14,934 nt of DNA from Chromera velia (taxonomy: Eukaryota; Sar; Chromeraceae): NCBI GenBank assembly GCA_018398765.1, contig JAHBMJ010002898.1, positions 1 through 14,934 on the forward strand, written 5' to 3'. Of this stretch, positions 1 to 9,050 are shown one piece after another. Within the stretch, counting starts at the first letter, position 1, and the number at the start of each line of letters is the position of its first letter. The translations under genes and the position numbers were made by a program. The notes below the pieces were generated by a model that was given only the letters and a program-made list of their open reading frames with translations, had not been told where the DNA came from and searched no databases.

Positions 1-47
1 GGGGGGGGGAGGGAGAGAGAGCTAGAGTAGAGAGAGAGAGAGAGAGA
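1..47. repeat. G-run and (AG)n purine tract
   Basis: Nine Gs are followed by AG-rich repeats to about 47: simple sequence, purine-only on this strand except for a few bases. No gene is supported in 1-289; the missing 5' exons of the LRR gene could lie here or further left. Confidence 0.8.
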
Positions 48-238
48 TGCAGAAAGAGAACACACACAGATCGTCCGACCACATGGAGGTACAGGAGATC
101 GGCTTGCAATAAAGAAAGAAAGCGAAGTGTACAAGTTGAATGAAGAAAGGGAAGTGTACAAGTTGAAGGAAAGAGAGGATGAGGACTGAGATGCGAGACT
201 TCTGACTCCTCTCTCCTTCATACATAAGTCGATGGCTC

Positions 239-287
239 TTTCTTTCTTTCCCTGCCTGCCTTCCTTCCTGCCTGCCTGCCTGCCTGC
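239..287 (+). repeat. CCTG/CCTT microsatellite forming an intron acceptor tract
   Basis: Tandem TTCC and CCTG units run directly into CTGCAG, the inferred acceptor of the first visible LRR exon at 290. The repeat therefore doubles as the polypyrimidine tract. Confidence 0.8.
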
Positions 288-289
288 AG

Positions 290-1035
290 AGCTGGGGTTG
301 AGTTGCAACCAGATAGGGCGTCGAGGCTTCCGAGCTCTGGAGAGTGCTTTGAGAGGAATTCCTATCGGTGGTGCTGGTCTCTCTTCTTCCTCTGCTTCCT
401 CCACGTCCTCCTCTCCCAGAGGATCCCGTCCGTCAAGTGGTCGGGGCTCTCCGCATTCTTCTAGACGAGGGGGAGGGGGGTGTTGTGGATCTCTCTCGCC
501 TCTCTCAGTGAGCTATCTGATGCCTGCAAGGAGCTGTGAAGGTCAGGCATTTGTCCCTGCACGAAGTTTTGGCATTACGCGAGCTGTTTGGATTGTTTTA
601 ATGCGATGAGAGGCTGCCATCTGCTTTCCGTCGTGGATGTTTCCATCAAGAGTGAAGGTCGCTCCGTCTGGGCTAGCAAGGGCTTTTCGTGCCTGATAGT
701 CCTTCTTTGGCGGCTCCTTTCTTTGCCCTTTTTCCTCGTCTTGTGATTGCACGCTTGCCCTTTTTCTTCGTACTTTCATTTTTCTTCCCTTTCTATCCCC
801 CCCCCTTCTCTGCAGACTCACTCGTCTCTGCTGCCGACAGAATGGTGGAGGCCCCCGTGAGGAGGGGCAATGGGGCCGTTGCCGGGGCCCGGGTCCCCAT
901 TCCCCTGGAGGTCCTCTGGGTGAACAAGAATGACCTGGGAGACGCGGGGGCGGAGTCGATCGGTTGGTCTGTCTGCCTGTCTACCTGTCTGTCTGTCTGA
1001 CTGTCTGTCTGTCTGTCTCTCTGTCTCTCTGTCTA

Positions 1036-1066
<31 letters not shown>

Positions 1067-1333
1067 GACTGTCTGTCTGTCTCTCTGTCTATCTATCTGT
1101 CTGTCTGTCTGTCTGACTGTCTGTCTATCCTTCTGTCTGTCTGACTGTCTGTCTGACTGTCTGTCTGACTGTCTGTCTGTCTGTCTGACTGACTGTCTGA
1201 CTGTCTGTCTGACTGTCTGTCTGACTGTCTGTCTGACTGTCTGTCTGACTGTCTGACTGACTGTCTGACTGTCTGTCTGACTGTCTGTCTGACTGTCTGT
1301 CTGACTGTCTGACTGACTGTCTGTCTGTCTATC

Positions 1334-1371
<38 letters not shown>

Positions 1372-1674
1372 TTCTCTGTCTGAAAAGGGGAGGCGAGAGT
1401 GTCTGCGCGTGGTTGAGAAGAGTTAATGGGCGTCCGTTTGTGATGACCGCTATCGTCGGATTTATGTGTCTGCTTGTGAACCTGGGCATGCATGTGCCTC
1501 TCCGCGTAGCTACAGACCGGAAGGAAATGTAAGGACGGTTCTGTTCAACGTTTGTACTTTTGTTTGTACATGTGTGGACAGGCATAGTTATAGCCGCTGA
1601 ACTGGCAGCTTCCTCTTTTTTGCTTTCAGAGGTAATGCTGTCTTGATTTCATTTCATCACACACCTACACACAC

Positions 1675-1714
<40 letters not shown>

Positions 1715-2190
1715 GGAGAGCGTCTCTCCTGCCTGATTGGTGCACTGCAGCCCGGCTCCTTGAGGCCATCCCCAGTCTACGAGAGGTGTACATGCAGACG
1801 AACAGAGTGGGTGATGAGGGCGCTGCTGCCATCGCCTCTGCCCTCGGACACCCGACGAAGACTGTGGACGAGGTGTACGGTGAGCGGTGTACTGGCGGAC
1901 CCCGGCTGCTCCTGTCAATGGCAGGGAACAGTATCAGTGATGCCGGGGCCCGTGCCCTTGCCGGGGCCCTTCCTGGTGCCTGTGCCTCTCGGCGCTTCGC
2001 CCTCCGTCTCGACGGTCAAGTGGGGGAGCAGATCGGGGAGACGGGCGGCGTGTCCTTGGCAGAGGGGTGCCGTCAGGTGTGGGCCCAGGGAGGCTGCCTT
2101 GAGGTGATCTCTCTGTCGGGAAATCAGGCAGGGAGTCTGACTGCGGGCAGATTTGAGGAGGTCTGTCTGTCTGTCTTTTTTGTTTTTGCC

Positions 2191-2229
<39 letters not shown>

Positions 2230-2928
2230 CTGTCCGTCTGTCTGTCCGTCTGTCTGTCTGTCTTTCTCTTAGGGAAAGAAACCATACAGTCTGTCTGTCC
2301 GTTTGTCTGTTTGCCTGCCTGTCTGTCTGTCTGTCTGTCTGTTGGGAGTCTGGACGGAGAAAAAAAGGACTAGCAGAACGTGGGTGTGTCAGAATGCGAT
2401 CCTGGCAAGATTGGTTTGTGAATGGAAAGAAAACAGATTACACCCAGGCAGGCTCCAGAAAAGAGGACAGACAAGTGAACTCGCTGCGGAAAGGACTGGA
2501 CTGGATGTACGTTTCCATTTCTTTGGTCTGAGTCAAAACTGCAGATCAACAGTCACAAGCTCTTCACGTCTGCATGTCACCATGCGCATGCCCATTCAAA
2601 GAAAGCTGCATTAATTTCTTTCTGAAGGAGAAGGGGAGAAAGGTGAAAGAAAAAGACAGAACGTTCAGGAAAGATCCTCGTGACCTCGGAAGGAGGTTTT
2701 CTTCGTCTTTTCTTTTCTTTTCTTGTTTCTTCTCTTTTCTATCTATCTGAGTGCGTGTGCCTCCTTCCCTTCCTGCAGGTCATTTCTTCCATGAGCCCCC
2801 CATGCCCCCACCTGACTGAGGTCACAGTTTTCGGCCCCCTCACTCCCTCTGCTGACATTCCCCCTGCTCTGAGGTCCCTCTCTAGATTCCATCAGGCTCA
2901 GAAGCCATGCACCAGGATGCCCTGGTAG
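290..2928 (+). CDS. Leucine-rich-repeat protein (ribonuclease-inhibitor type), 5'-truncated by window, five exons
   Basis: Proposed exons are 290-367, 420-507, 841-962, 1751-2160 and 2779-2928. The first two bases complete a codon begun upstream; the other 846 nt give 281 residues and a TAG stop. Junction phases agree: G|AG at 367/420, CA|A at 507/841, G|CC at 962/1751, phase 0 at 2160/2779. All introns are GT-AG. LRR motifs are visible: LSCNQIG in exon 1, LEVLWVNKNDLGDAGAESI in exon 3, LREVYMQTNRVGDEGAAAI and LLSMAGNSISDAGARAL and LEVISLSGNQAG in exon 4, then LTEVTVFGP in exon 5. The spacing of about 28 residues and the N-x-(I/L)-G/S-D-x-G-A pattern are those of ribonuclease-inhibitor-like LRRs, usually protein-binding scaffolds. 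No other domain, signal peptide or membrane segment is seen. The partner is unknown. The N-terminal exons lie left of the window or were not found. The LRR identity is strong; exon 2 (EDPVRQVVGALRILLDEG) rests on phase and composition. Confidence 0.82.
368..419 (+). other. Intron, 52 bp, in the LRR gene
   Basis: GTGGTG donor and a pyrimidine-rich run ending CTCCCAG. Removing it shifts the LRR frame of exon 1 into the open frame of exon 2, where continuous reading of either frame would lose one of the two. It is short but carries a full polypyrimidine tract. Confidence 0.65.
508..840 (+). other. Intron, 333 bp, in the LRR gene
   Basis: Donor CA|GTGAGC. The acceptor chosen is GCCGACAG|AATGG because it keeps the frame into the LRR exon. 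A stronger-looking acceptor, CTTCTCTGCAG at 805-815, would put exon 3 out of frame. The last 150 bases are pyrimidine-rich. Confidence 0.65.
964..1378. repeat. CTGT/CTGA tetranucleotide microsatellite, about 415 bp
   Basis: Nearly continuous CTGT units with CTGA, CTAT and CTCT variants, entirely inside an intron. A higher-order CTGA-CTGT-CTGT pattern with a 12-bp period appears at about 1140-1315. It produces long stop-poor frames on both strands (CLSV, QTDR) that are not genes. Confidence 0.95.
1659..1711. repeat. (CA)n microsatellite
   Basis: CACACCTA units then about 31 bases of uninterrupted CA, 39 bp upstream of the acceptor at 1750, inside the same intron as the CTGT tract. Confidence 0.95.
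2161..2345. repeat. CTGT microsatellite, interrupted
   Basis: CTGT and CCGT units starting exactly at the intron donor, interrupted at about 2176-2188 and 2262-2288, ending near 2341. Confidence 0.93.
2161..2778 (+). other. Intron, 618 bp, microsatellite-filled
   Basis: Donor GAG|GTCTGTCTG lies on the first base of a CTGT tract. Acceptor TTCCTTCCTGCAG|GTC. Phase 0 joins GRFEE to VISSMSPPCPHLTEV. The 3' part has a TTTTC-rich pyrimidine tract (2699-2777). Confidence 0.78.
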
Positions 2929-4414
2929 ACTTAAGTTGATTGCATGTTCTGCAACGATGGTGGAGGAGAGGGAATCATAAGACTTCCTCAAAAGGTCTCC
3001 GCATCAGCGGCTGCATGTGACATCACCAGGTGCCTTGCAAGCAAAATTGATGCAAAGAGGGAGGTTGAAGAGGGGAAGGGATTCTTCCTTCCTTCCCTTC
3101 CTTCCTTCCTTCCTTCCTTCCTTCCTGACTGCCTGCCTGTGTACAGAAAGAAATGAGTCCAGGTGGAGAACGCGTGATTTTGTGGAACGCTGGATCCATT
3201 CGTACAGTATCGATATGTATAAGTAGAGTTGCGGGGGGAGTAAGGAGAAGTTTTCTCTCTCCTCTGTCTTTGTGCCTCTCCCCCCCCCCCTTCTGTGTGC
3301 GTGTGTTTGTGCGTGCCCAAATCTTCGTTCTCGCTTCATGCAGTGTGATCTCCTCGGGAGCATACCCTCCGGTATCGTTCCGGCGTGCAAGTGTGCGTCG
3401 CGCTCCCGCATGTTCATGCAATGACCTAGCTGCGGACTGCAAACCCGTTGATATTGATGCCGGACTTTCTTTCCGCTTTTGGATCGCCTGTAGAGTCGCT
3501 AGGGGGTGTCGGGGGGCACTTTCTTCCCTAATGTTCCGTCGGCCGGGGTCAACGGCGGACAGAACTTTGAAGAGAGGGGAGGGATTGGGAATGCTCCCGT
3601 TGATGAAGTGAAAAAATGTCTCGGGCGGCTGCATGGCGGGGCCGGTGCTCTGGGTGTAGCTTTTATCTTTACTGCATGACCTGCACGGCATTGTGATGAG
3701 GGGTGGTGGAGTAGAAGATGTAAATGGGGAAAGTTCTTTGCCGGGGAAGCGGGTACGCGGGTCACGGGTGTTGTAAGAACGGGGTGAATTGTTGTTTGTC
3801 TACAAGGAAAGAATCGACCATGCAGCTGGGGGTGATGGAATAATTTTTCCGTTTCTAGCCTCACCAATTCAGTCAGCTTCCTTTCTCTTTCACGGTCCTT
3901 CTGCCTTCCCTGAGTTGGGCACCCGTCCGTACCTAGGTCCGTACCTCGCTCGACACCTAGTTTCCTAGCTGGTATCATTCCAGAAGACTTTCTGACTTTG
4001 AAACAAGTTGAACCTCCAGCCGGTTTCAAAATAACCATACATATATGTGGAAATATTTCTGACCTCATTGACCTTTTTGCAATCCCAGATAAGATTTTTA
4101 TCTAGTCCTAGGCGTGGTTTATACATACATACATTCTTACATACAGTTTAGACTTAGAGAATATAATGTATATACACAATGTATATAAAGGGCATATTTA
4201 AAAAAATAGTATTCGACTCTCAGGCTAGATTCGACTTATTGGTACATGAATTTCAAGTCAGTCAAATTTATCAATTTGATTCAATTTTTAAAGCCCCTCT
4301 ATCTCAGCGTTTCTCCCGTTTTCAGTGAACCGTGACTTTATATAAACTTTTCACAAAGATGACATCTGTCTTCTCATCAAAAGAAAACATGTGCTTTGCG
4401 TCCTCTATAACAGA
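2929..4414. other. Downstream flank of the LRR gene, no gene recognised
   Basis: The start probably holds the 3' UTR. A TTCC microsatellite lies at about 3084-3126 and a C-run in a pyrimidine tract at about 3253-3292. Open frames exist on both strands over 3020-4068, but they are of low-complexity or mixed composition, overlap one another, and show no domain I recognise. From about 4080 the DNA becomes AT-rich (TACATACATAC, TATATAA runs). No clear AATAAA follows the stop codon. Confidence 0.6.
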
Positions 4415-4419
4415 CCAAC

Positions 4420-4906
4420 CGTAAAGTCTCACCTGTGTAACCACTGCACTCACGACCATAGAAAGGCCCAAGCATCAAGGCGCGGCCTCCGCACGTACAC
4501 ACCGCGCCCATGCAAGCCAATCAATGAGGCATGCCGGGGCACTCGACACTGTATTGACCGCAATAAATCCATACAGCACAAATGCATGCAATCTTATGCA
4601 TGCAAGCAAACAAAGCACTACAAATAATCAATACAAGGTACTAACAAAGAGTCCTTGTCGAACAGACTTCTCTGTACGAGATCTCTTTCTAAGTCTCTGC
4701 ATGAGATTTCTCTGTGGGAACATCCCCAAGTTCCCTAAGTACATTTATAGCTCTCCCACTGATCTTCACAGTACATTCCCTTATACTGTCTACCTACATC
4801 TCCATCCATCTTTCCACTCCACTCGAACCCTCTTTTTCTTCTTAAGTGATAGGCAGTCAGCACTCTACCTCTTTCGATCCTTGCCTGTGCTGACTGTATT
4901 ATTACG
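4420..4906 (+). repeat. 5' LTR of element 1 (487 bp)
   Basis: Begins CGTAAAGTCTCACC and ends CTGTATTATTACG. The ends are a perfect 5-bp inverted repeat, CGTAA...TTACG, in place of TG...CA. An AATAAA at 4562-4567 could be the polyadenylation signal. The boundary is set by the target duplication on the left and the primer site on the right. Confidence 0.88.
4562..4567 (+). promoter_or_regulatory. Possible polyadenylation signal in the LTR
   Basis: AATAAA in the 5' LTR. The 3' LTR has AGTAAA at the same place, so the 3' copy has lost the canonical hexamer. No functional evidence beyond position. Confidence 0.3.
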
Positions 4907-4934
4907 TGGTGCCGGCTCCCGGGAACGAACCGGG
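4907..4934 (+). promoter_or_regulatory. Primer-binding site of element 1, extended tRNA complement
   Basis: Starts TGGTGCCGGCTCCCGGGA directly after the LTR. The reverse complement reads like a tRNA 3' end: T-stem CCCGG, 7-nt loop TTCGTTC, T-stem CCGGG, acceptor strand AGCCGGC, discriminator A, then CCA. The complementarity runs past the usual 18 nt through the whole T-arm. I cannot name the tRNA from this. Confidence 0.8.
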
Positions 4935-6030
4935 CAGCCTTTTTCACTTCTCACTAACTTCTGGAAGACCGATGGTCGTTTCTCTGTCTTCGAACACCAT
5001 CGTGTGACCTTCTCTTCTTTCCACAGATGTTTTGCTTCTCGAGGAATGTACGTCTGTGTTCTTTATGGTGGTGCCTCTCCACTCGAAGCCATCAACCACG
5101 ATCATATCTCAAACCTCCTCTACTCCACTTCTCTTGGAGCTTCCTGCCTCTCTTTCTTTAGTAGTAACAGACTCGTCGTTACACACTGACGGCCTGTCTG
5201 TACAAGTAACACTACACCTGCAGAACACCCACATGCGCCCACCAACCACTTAAAGTTCCACAACCACGCAGTAGCTTTGTCTTTCCCTGGATATTTGTAG
5301 ACCACCTTCGCTCTGGTGATCTGCTAACCGCCTTCGCTCTGGCATAAACGCACACGCCCTTTCCACAATGCACAACGTGGGAAGGAGTATGACCTAAGTC
5401 GGGCTTCCCGCCTGCACGTCGAACTGAGTAAAACTCAGCATGCGGCTGCCACGTTCCCTCTGTGGCGCAGCAAAGATTCTTTTCTTCTTTATGGCGGCTC
5501 TCGATCCGCTGCGGTGGGTTCATTATGAACAACAAGGTCACCAGGATATACAAGGACCACTTACAAGCACTGAAGCCCAACACGCCGTCATCGTTCGGAT
5601 CTCTTCACAAGGGAGAAGGAGGCGGAGGGCATTTAAGGGAAGGGAAAGAAAGACAGACTGCACAGACTTCTTCTCTTCTCGCTTCAAGTTACAATTCACG
5701 ATCACAAACATATACACAGTCAAGCATTCACACAAACAAACGTGAAACAAACATAGTTAACCCACATAGCCATTGTATGCATGCAGGTGAAGTAACGCTC
5801 TCCTCTAGAAAGCTTGCTGCCTTTGCCCGTCTCGTTTCGCCTCGTTTTGCAGACACAAGAAGCAGGATTCATGCTGCAATCACACATAATCCACACACTG
5901 TCACACACTCAAACCCGTAGTGCAAAGCTAGCAAAACATCGCACAAAGCGTCAACAACTTACCCACACAAAGCAAGCAACCAAACACAGATCTCTTTGAA
6001 TCCATTCCAATTTGCTTCTCGTCTACACTT
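4935..6030. other. Internal region of element 1, no gene
   Basis: Short frames on both strands without recognisable domains. It contains a short imperfect direct repeat around 5303-5343 (ACC(A/G)CCTTCGCTCTGG) and a CA-rich stretch at about 5700-5990. Confidence 0.6.
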
Positions 6031-6168
6031 GCTACCGCTACAAGGAGGGAAATACCTAGGGGAAATACACGTAAAGAGACACACACAACACAGATACAAG
6101 AGAAGACATGCTTGCATACTTACCGTTGCATCTACCTCCTACGCTACCGCTGCAAAGAGAGGAATGCA
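6031..6168 (+). promoter_or_regulatory. Duplicated polypurine block of element 1
   Basis: Two copies of a GCTACCGCT..A(G)AGRGGAAT block, at 6031 and 6143, each followed by CGTAAAG (6070 and 6169). The LTR proper starts at the second. This is the position expected of a plus-strand primer (polypurine tract). The first copy carries a small internal duplication (GGAAATA twice). Confidence 0.6.
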
Positions 6169-6653
6169 CGTAAAGTGTCACCTATGTAACCACTGCACTC
6201 ACGACCATAGAAAGGCCCAAGCATCAAGCCGCGGCCTCCACACGTACACACCGCGCCCATGCAAGCCAATCAATCAGGCATGCCGGGGCACTCGACACTG
6301 TATTGATCCGCAGTAAATCCATGCAGCACAAATGCATGTAATCTTATGTATGCAAGCAAACAAAGCATTACAAACAATTAATACAAGGTACTAGCAAAGA
6401 GTCCTTGTCGAACAGACTTCTCTGTATAAGATCTCTTTCTAAGTCTCTGCACGAGATTTCTCTATGGGAACATCCCCAAGTTCCCTAGGTACATTTATAG
6501 CTCTCCTACTGATCTTCATGGTACATTCGCTTGTACCATCTACCTACATCTCCATCCATCTTTCCACTCCACTCGACTCTCTTTCTTCTTAAGTGATAGG
6601 CAGTCAGCACTCTACCTTTTTCGATCTTTGCCTGTGCTGACTGTATTATTACG
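6169..6653 (+). repeat. 3' LTR of element 1 (485 bp)
   Basis: About 94% like 4420-4906 by eye, same CGTAA...TTACG ends, followed at once by target duplication CCAAC (6654-6658). Confidence 0.88.
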
Positions 6654-6658
6654 CCAAC

Positions 6659-6772
6659 TTAGTCTACTAAACTGACTACATAAATTTGACTAAAAACTTA
6701 ACTGACATTGTTCTAGGCATTGTGAAGAATTTGGTTTTAAAAAAGACTTTTACAACATTAGTTTATATACAT

Positions 6773-6804
<32 letters not shown>

Positions 6805-6821
6805 TACATTCTTAATAAACA
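6659..6821. repeat. AT-rich spacer with (TA)n
   Basis: AT-rich DNA between two LTR elements, with a pure TA tract at about 6772-6798. No gene seen. Confidence 0.8.
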
Positions 6822-6826
6822 GAATT

Positions 6827-7135
6827 ACTAGAGACCTAAGGGAAGATGAATATGCAGACTGCCTGCTAGAGGCAGGTCATCCTGTCAGAGCTCTTGATGG
6901 AAAGTCTATGTTCAAAGGGACAGGTTGCTAGATCAACTCACGAATTAATTTGGCAAGATCTGATCTCAACAAGACCTGGCATGCACTCGGCAAATGGTAT
7001 GCGCACGAATGCGTGCGGCGATCAATCAAATTCACATGGAAGCGATTACTCCGCGGCTGGCCTTGGACGCTCGGCCCGGTGGGTCCAGACGCGCGACTCA
7101 CGGCCCACAGCAGGCTGGGACCCTATAGTTTAACT
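6827..7135 (-). repeat. 3' LTR of element 3 (309 bp)
   Basis: On the element's strand it begins AGTTAAACTATAGGG and ends GGTCTCTAGT, without TG...CA ends. It carries 11 bp (around 7026-7038) that are absent from the other LTR. Confidence 0.87.
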
Positions 7136-7145
7136 CCCTCCCTTG
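7136..7145 (-). promoter_or_regulatory. Polypurine tract of element 3
   Basis: Minus strand CAAGGGAGGG abuts the LTR start, exactly where plus-strand DNA synthesis is primed in LTR retroelements. Confidence 0.75.
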
Positions 7146-7586
7146 ATTACGTTTCTGTGCAAAGAGAACGAGATTGAAACACAAGAGAGAAAAACAAAGG
7201 GAAGAAATAGCCGCTTGCTCTAACTAACTGCGCTTCGAAGGCTTCAACCCCCCTGCTCTTACCTTAAGTTCTCAACAGGAATCAAATGAAAGCAATCATG
7301 GAGAAAGAGTGGAATTACACAGTGTAACTTTCTGTGTGCAACAGACCAATCATCTTCAAAGGCGGAATTACAGCAATGCAAGCAACAGATCAATGACATC
7401 TTCAAAGGTAGAATTGTAGTTACATACACTGCATGTACAAAAGCAACCAGTCATCAAATTCTTTCATTCCAATGTCATTGGATTGATGCGTGTTCAAGTT
7501 TCCATCCTTTCGGATCCTTTCCTGAGGAACAAGGCGCATGCAACGGAAAGAGAAGAAATTCATATGCAGTTTGCAAAGCGAGCCAT
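7146..7586. other. Non-coding 3' internal region of element 3
   Basis: No credible frame on either strand. It contains a short imperfect repeat ATCTTCAAAGG..GAATT at about 7351 and 7399. On the minus strand, the Gag-position frame, after TAG at 7589-7587, runs only eight more codons to TGA at 7562-7560. Confidence 0.55.
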
Positions 7587-9050
7587 CTATGTTTCCTGAT
7601 CGGCAAGATTTGATATATCAAAAATCCGACGCTCCCCTTGCTGCCCCCCCTCTGTCTCCTCAGTGTCTGTCCTACCCTCGACAGCTGGAGCATCTTCCTT
7701 CAGCTCTGTGTCAGAGTATTCTACGATTAGCAAACTCTAGATCCAGGCAGGAGGTTGCTCGAGCACCATATCAACAAAGCCGCCGCCATAGCGAATGGCC
7801 TCGTTGGTTTCTGCTTCACAGGATGTGACTGCCATTCTCACTTTCTCCCGGGTCATCTTTGCTGTCTCTCTGCTGCTATCCCCTTCTTTCTTGTCTTCTT
7901 GCATCTTTAACATCGTGGAAGCAATGCTGTCGACGTCAACCTTGGAGAGAGACTGTCCCCCCTTCTGGCCTGAAGATTGGGAAGACTGGCTTTGCTGTTT
8001 GTCATCAGACTGCTGCTGCCCTTGGTGGGACTGCTGCTGCCTCTGCTGTCGATTCTTCCGGTTGTTGCTTCTTCCAATGTTCCCGCTGCCTAAACCTTTC
8101 ACTAGACTTTTCATCTTCTCACTCCACTTCCGAGAGAAGTCGGTGAGCATTTGGACCCTCTCAGGATCCATTGACTAAATATCCCTGGAAAGGTTAGTCA
8201 CAATAATCAACTGCTCAAGACTGGTGCCGGAGGACCTACTGGTGCTGTCATGTGCCCCATCCTTGTGGTGCTTGGAAACCTTAATCTCCCTCTTCTTCAC
8301 ACTGGTGTCGCTGGAGCTACAAAGACGGAGAACTCCAGATGAAACGGATGCAACCCACTCAAGGCAGGTATGCTTCTGGTCCAGGGTCGCCATGGCCTCC
8401 TCAATGACCTCTTGCATATACTTCAAGCTGTGCTTGACGGAAAGTGGATCGCCGGTACCTCCAACCTGCTTCTTCGGCTTGGTGCGGGCAAGGGCCTTGA
8501 TCTCTTCAGGGAGGAGAGACCAGAACTTGACCCCCACGACGAAATCGGCGGGCTCCAGAGACCGGCTCTTCAAATCCGCAAGCAACTCCTTGTAGGCAAA
8601 GTACTTCTCCTTGAAAGATAGAGAGAGTGCAACTCCAATAAGTGTGATCTCGGTGATGAGGGTGACGAAGGACTCGAAGGTTGCCCACGCCGTCTCTTTC
8701 TCGAGGTCCGGAGAAAACTGCGTGTTATCGCCAGAGAGGGTCTGCAAAAACTTCTCTGCCCAGTCGTGAAGACGGTCTTCGAAATCTGCAAGTTCCTTGC
8801 CAGCCTGCCTAACCGGAAGGACATGTTGAGGATCAGAAGCCAGAGACACAGTCCGTCTCTGGAGGGCCTTGTCCACGAGGAACGAAGAAACCCCGATCGC
8901 TCCTTTGAGCTTTTGGAGTCTAGCATAGCTGGCATACTCCTTGGCCCACAGTTGAAGCAACTCAAGATAATCTTCAGACGAGTTGACTTGCTGCCTTTAT
9001 GGCGGCTCGTCAGAAGTGAACTTCAGATTGGAAGAAGTGGAAGGATTCAT
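7587..9050 (-). pseudogene. Gag-position protein of element 3, interrupted by three in-frame stops
   Basis: From the first ATG after the LTR leader, one frame stays coding-like for 487 codons to TAG at 7589-7587. Internal stops are TAA at codon 18 (8999-8997), TAG at codon 292 (8177-8175) and TAG at codon 438 (7739-7737). Coding character continues on both sides of each. There are no frameshifts and no internal TGA. Visible features: a helical-looking N-terminal half with a hydrophobic stretch at about codons 128-146 (ITEITLIGVALSLSF), a Gln/Ser/Lys-rich low-complexity region at about 334-366, and an acidic tail after codon 438. No CCHC zinc knuckle or protease motif is seen, and I do not recognise the family; 'Gag' is inferred from position alone. 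In standard code it is a pseudogene. A captured host gene is the alternative. Confidence 0.6.

Larger units (their letters stand above)
963..1750 (+). other. Intron, 788 bp, microsatellite-filled
   Basis: Donor G|GTTGGTCTGTCTG and acceptor GGTGCACTGCAG|CC. The split alanine codon G|CC joins GAESI to RLLEAIPSLREVY, completing a standard LRR helix-strand transition. It holds a CTGT/CTGA tract and a CA tract. Confidence 0.8.
4415..6658 (+). mobile_element. Element 1: complete non-coding LTR retroelement (TRIM/LARD-like)
   Basis: Two direct repeats, 4420-4906 and 6169-6653, flank 1262 bp. The 5-bp target duplication CCAAC is at 4415-4419 and 6654-6658. A primer-binding site starts exactly at the 5' LTR edge (4907), and a purine-rich block precedes the 3' LTR. 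The LTRs differ at roughly 30 sites by eye, mostly transitions, with two small indels, so the insertion is old. The internal region has no open frame I can assign to gag, protease, RT, RNase H or integrase. Such elements are mobilised by enzymes supplied in trans. Confidence 0.88.

Noticed and set aside
232-609. Single-exon reading from ATG at 232 through the first LRR exon
   Set aside because: The N-terminal part is a translated CCTG/CCTT repeat ending in a splice acceptor, and the C-terminal part leaves the better frame at the 52-bp intron.
818-1585. Long minus-strand frame rich in QTDRQ (255 residues), and the matching plus-strand CLSV frame at 930-1256
   Set aside because: Both are translations of the CTGT microsatellite, whose 4-bp unit has few stops in several frames. 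The region lies inside an intron of the LRR gene.
2929-3156. Extension of the LRR protein past TAG and TAA to a TGA at 3157, as if UAR encoded Gln
   Set aside because: The frame after 2944 is open and ends at TGA, but it soon becomes a translated TTCC repeat and shows no LRR character. An ordinary stop at 2928 is simpler.
3023-4068. Overlapping minus-strand frames of 222 and 189 residues
   Set aside because: Composition is mixed, they include translated TTCC repeat, and plus-strand frames of similar length overlap them. No domain is recognisable.
4907-4940. A tRNA gene on the minus strand, suggested by the T-arm and acceptor with encoded CCA
   Set aside because: No D-arm, anticodon arm or 5' acceptor strand is found upstream. 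The location at the LTR edge makes it a primer-binding site.
7795-8178. Plus-strand frames of 95-127 residues opposite the Gag-position gene
   Set aside because: They are antisense shadows; the minus-strand frame has the leader, start and element orientation in its favour.
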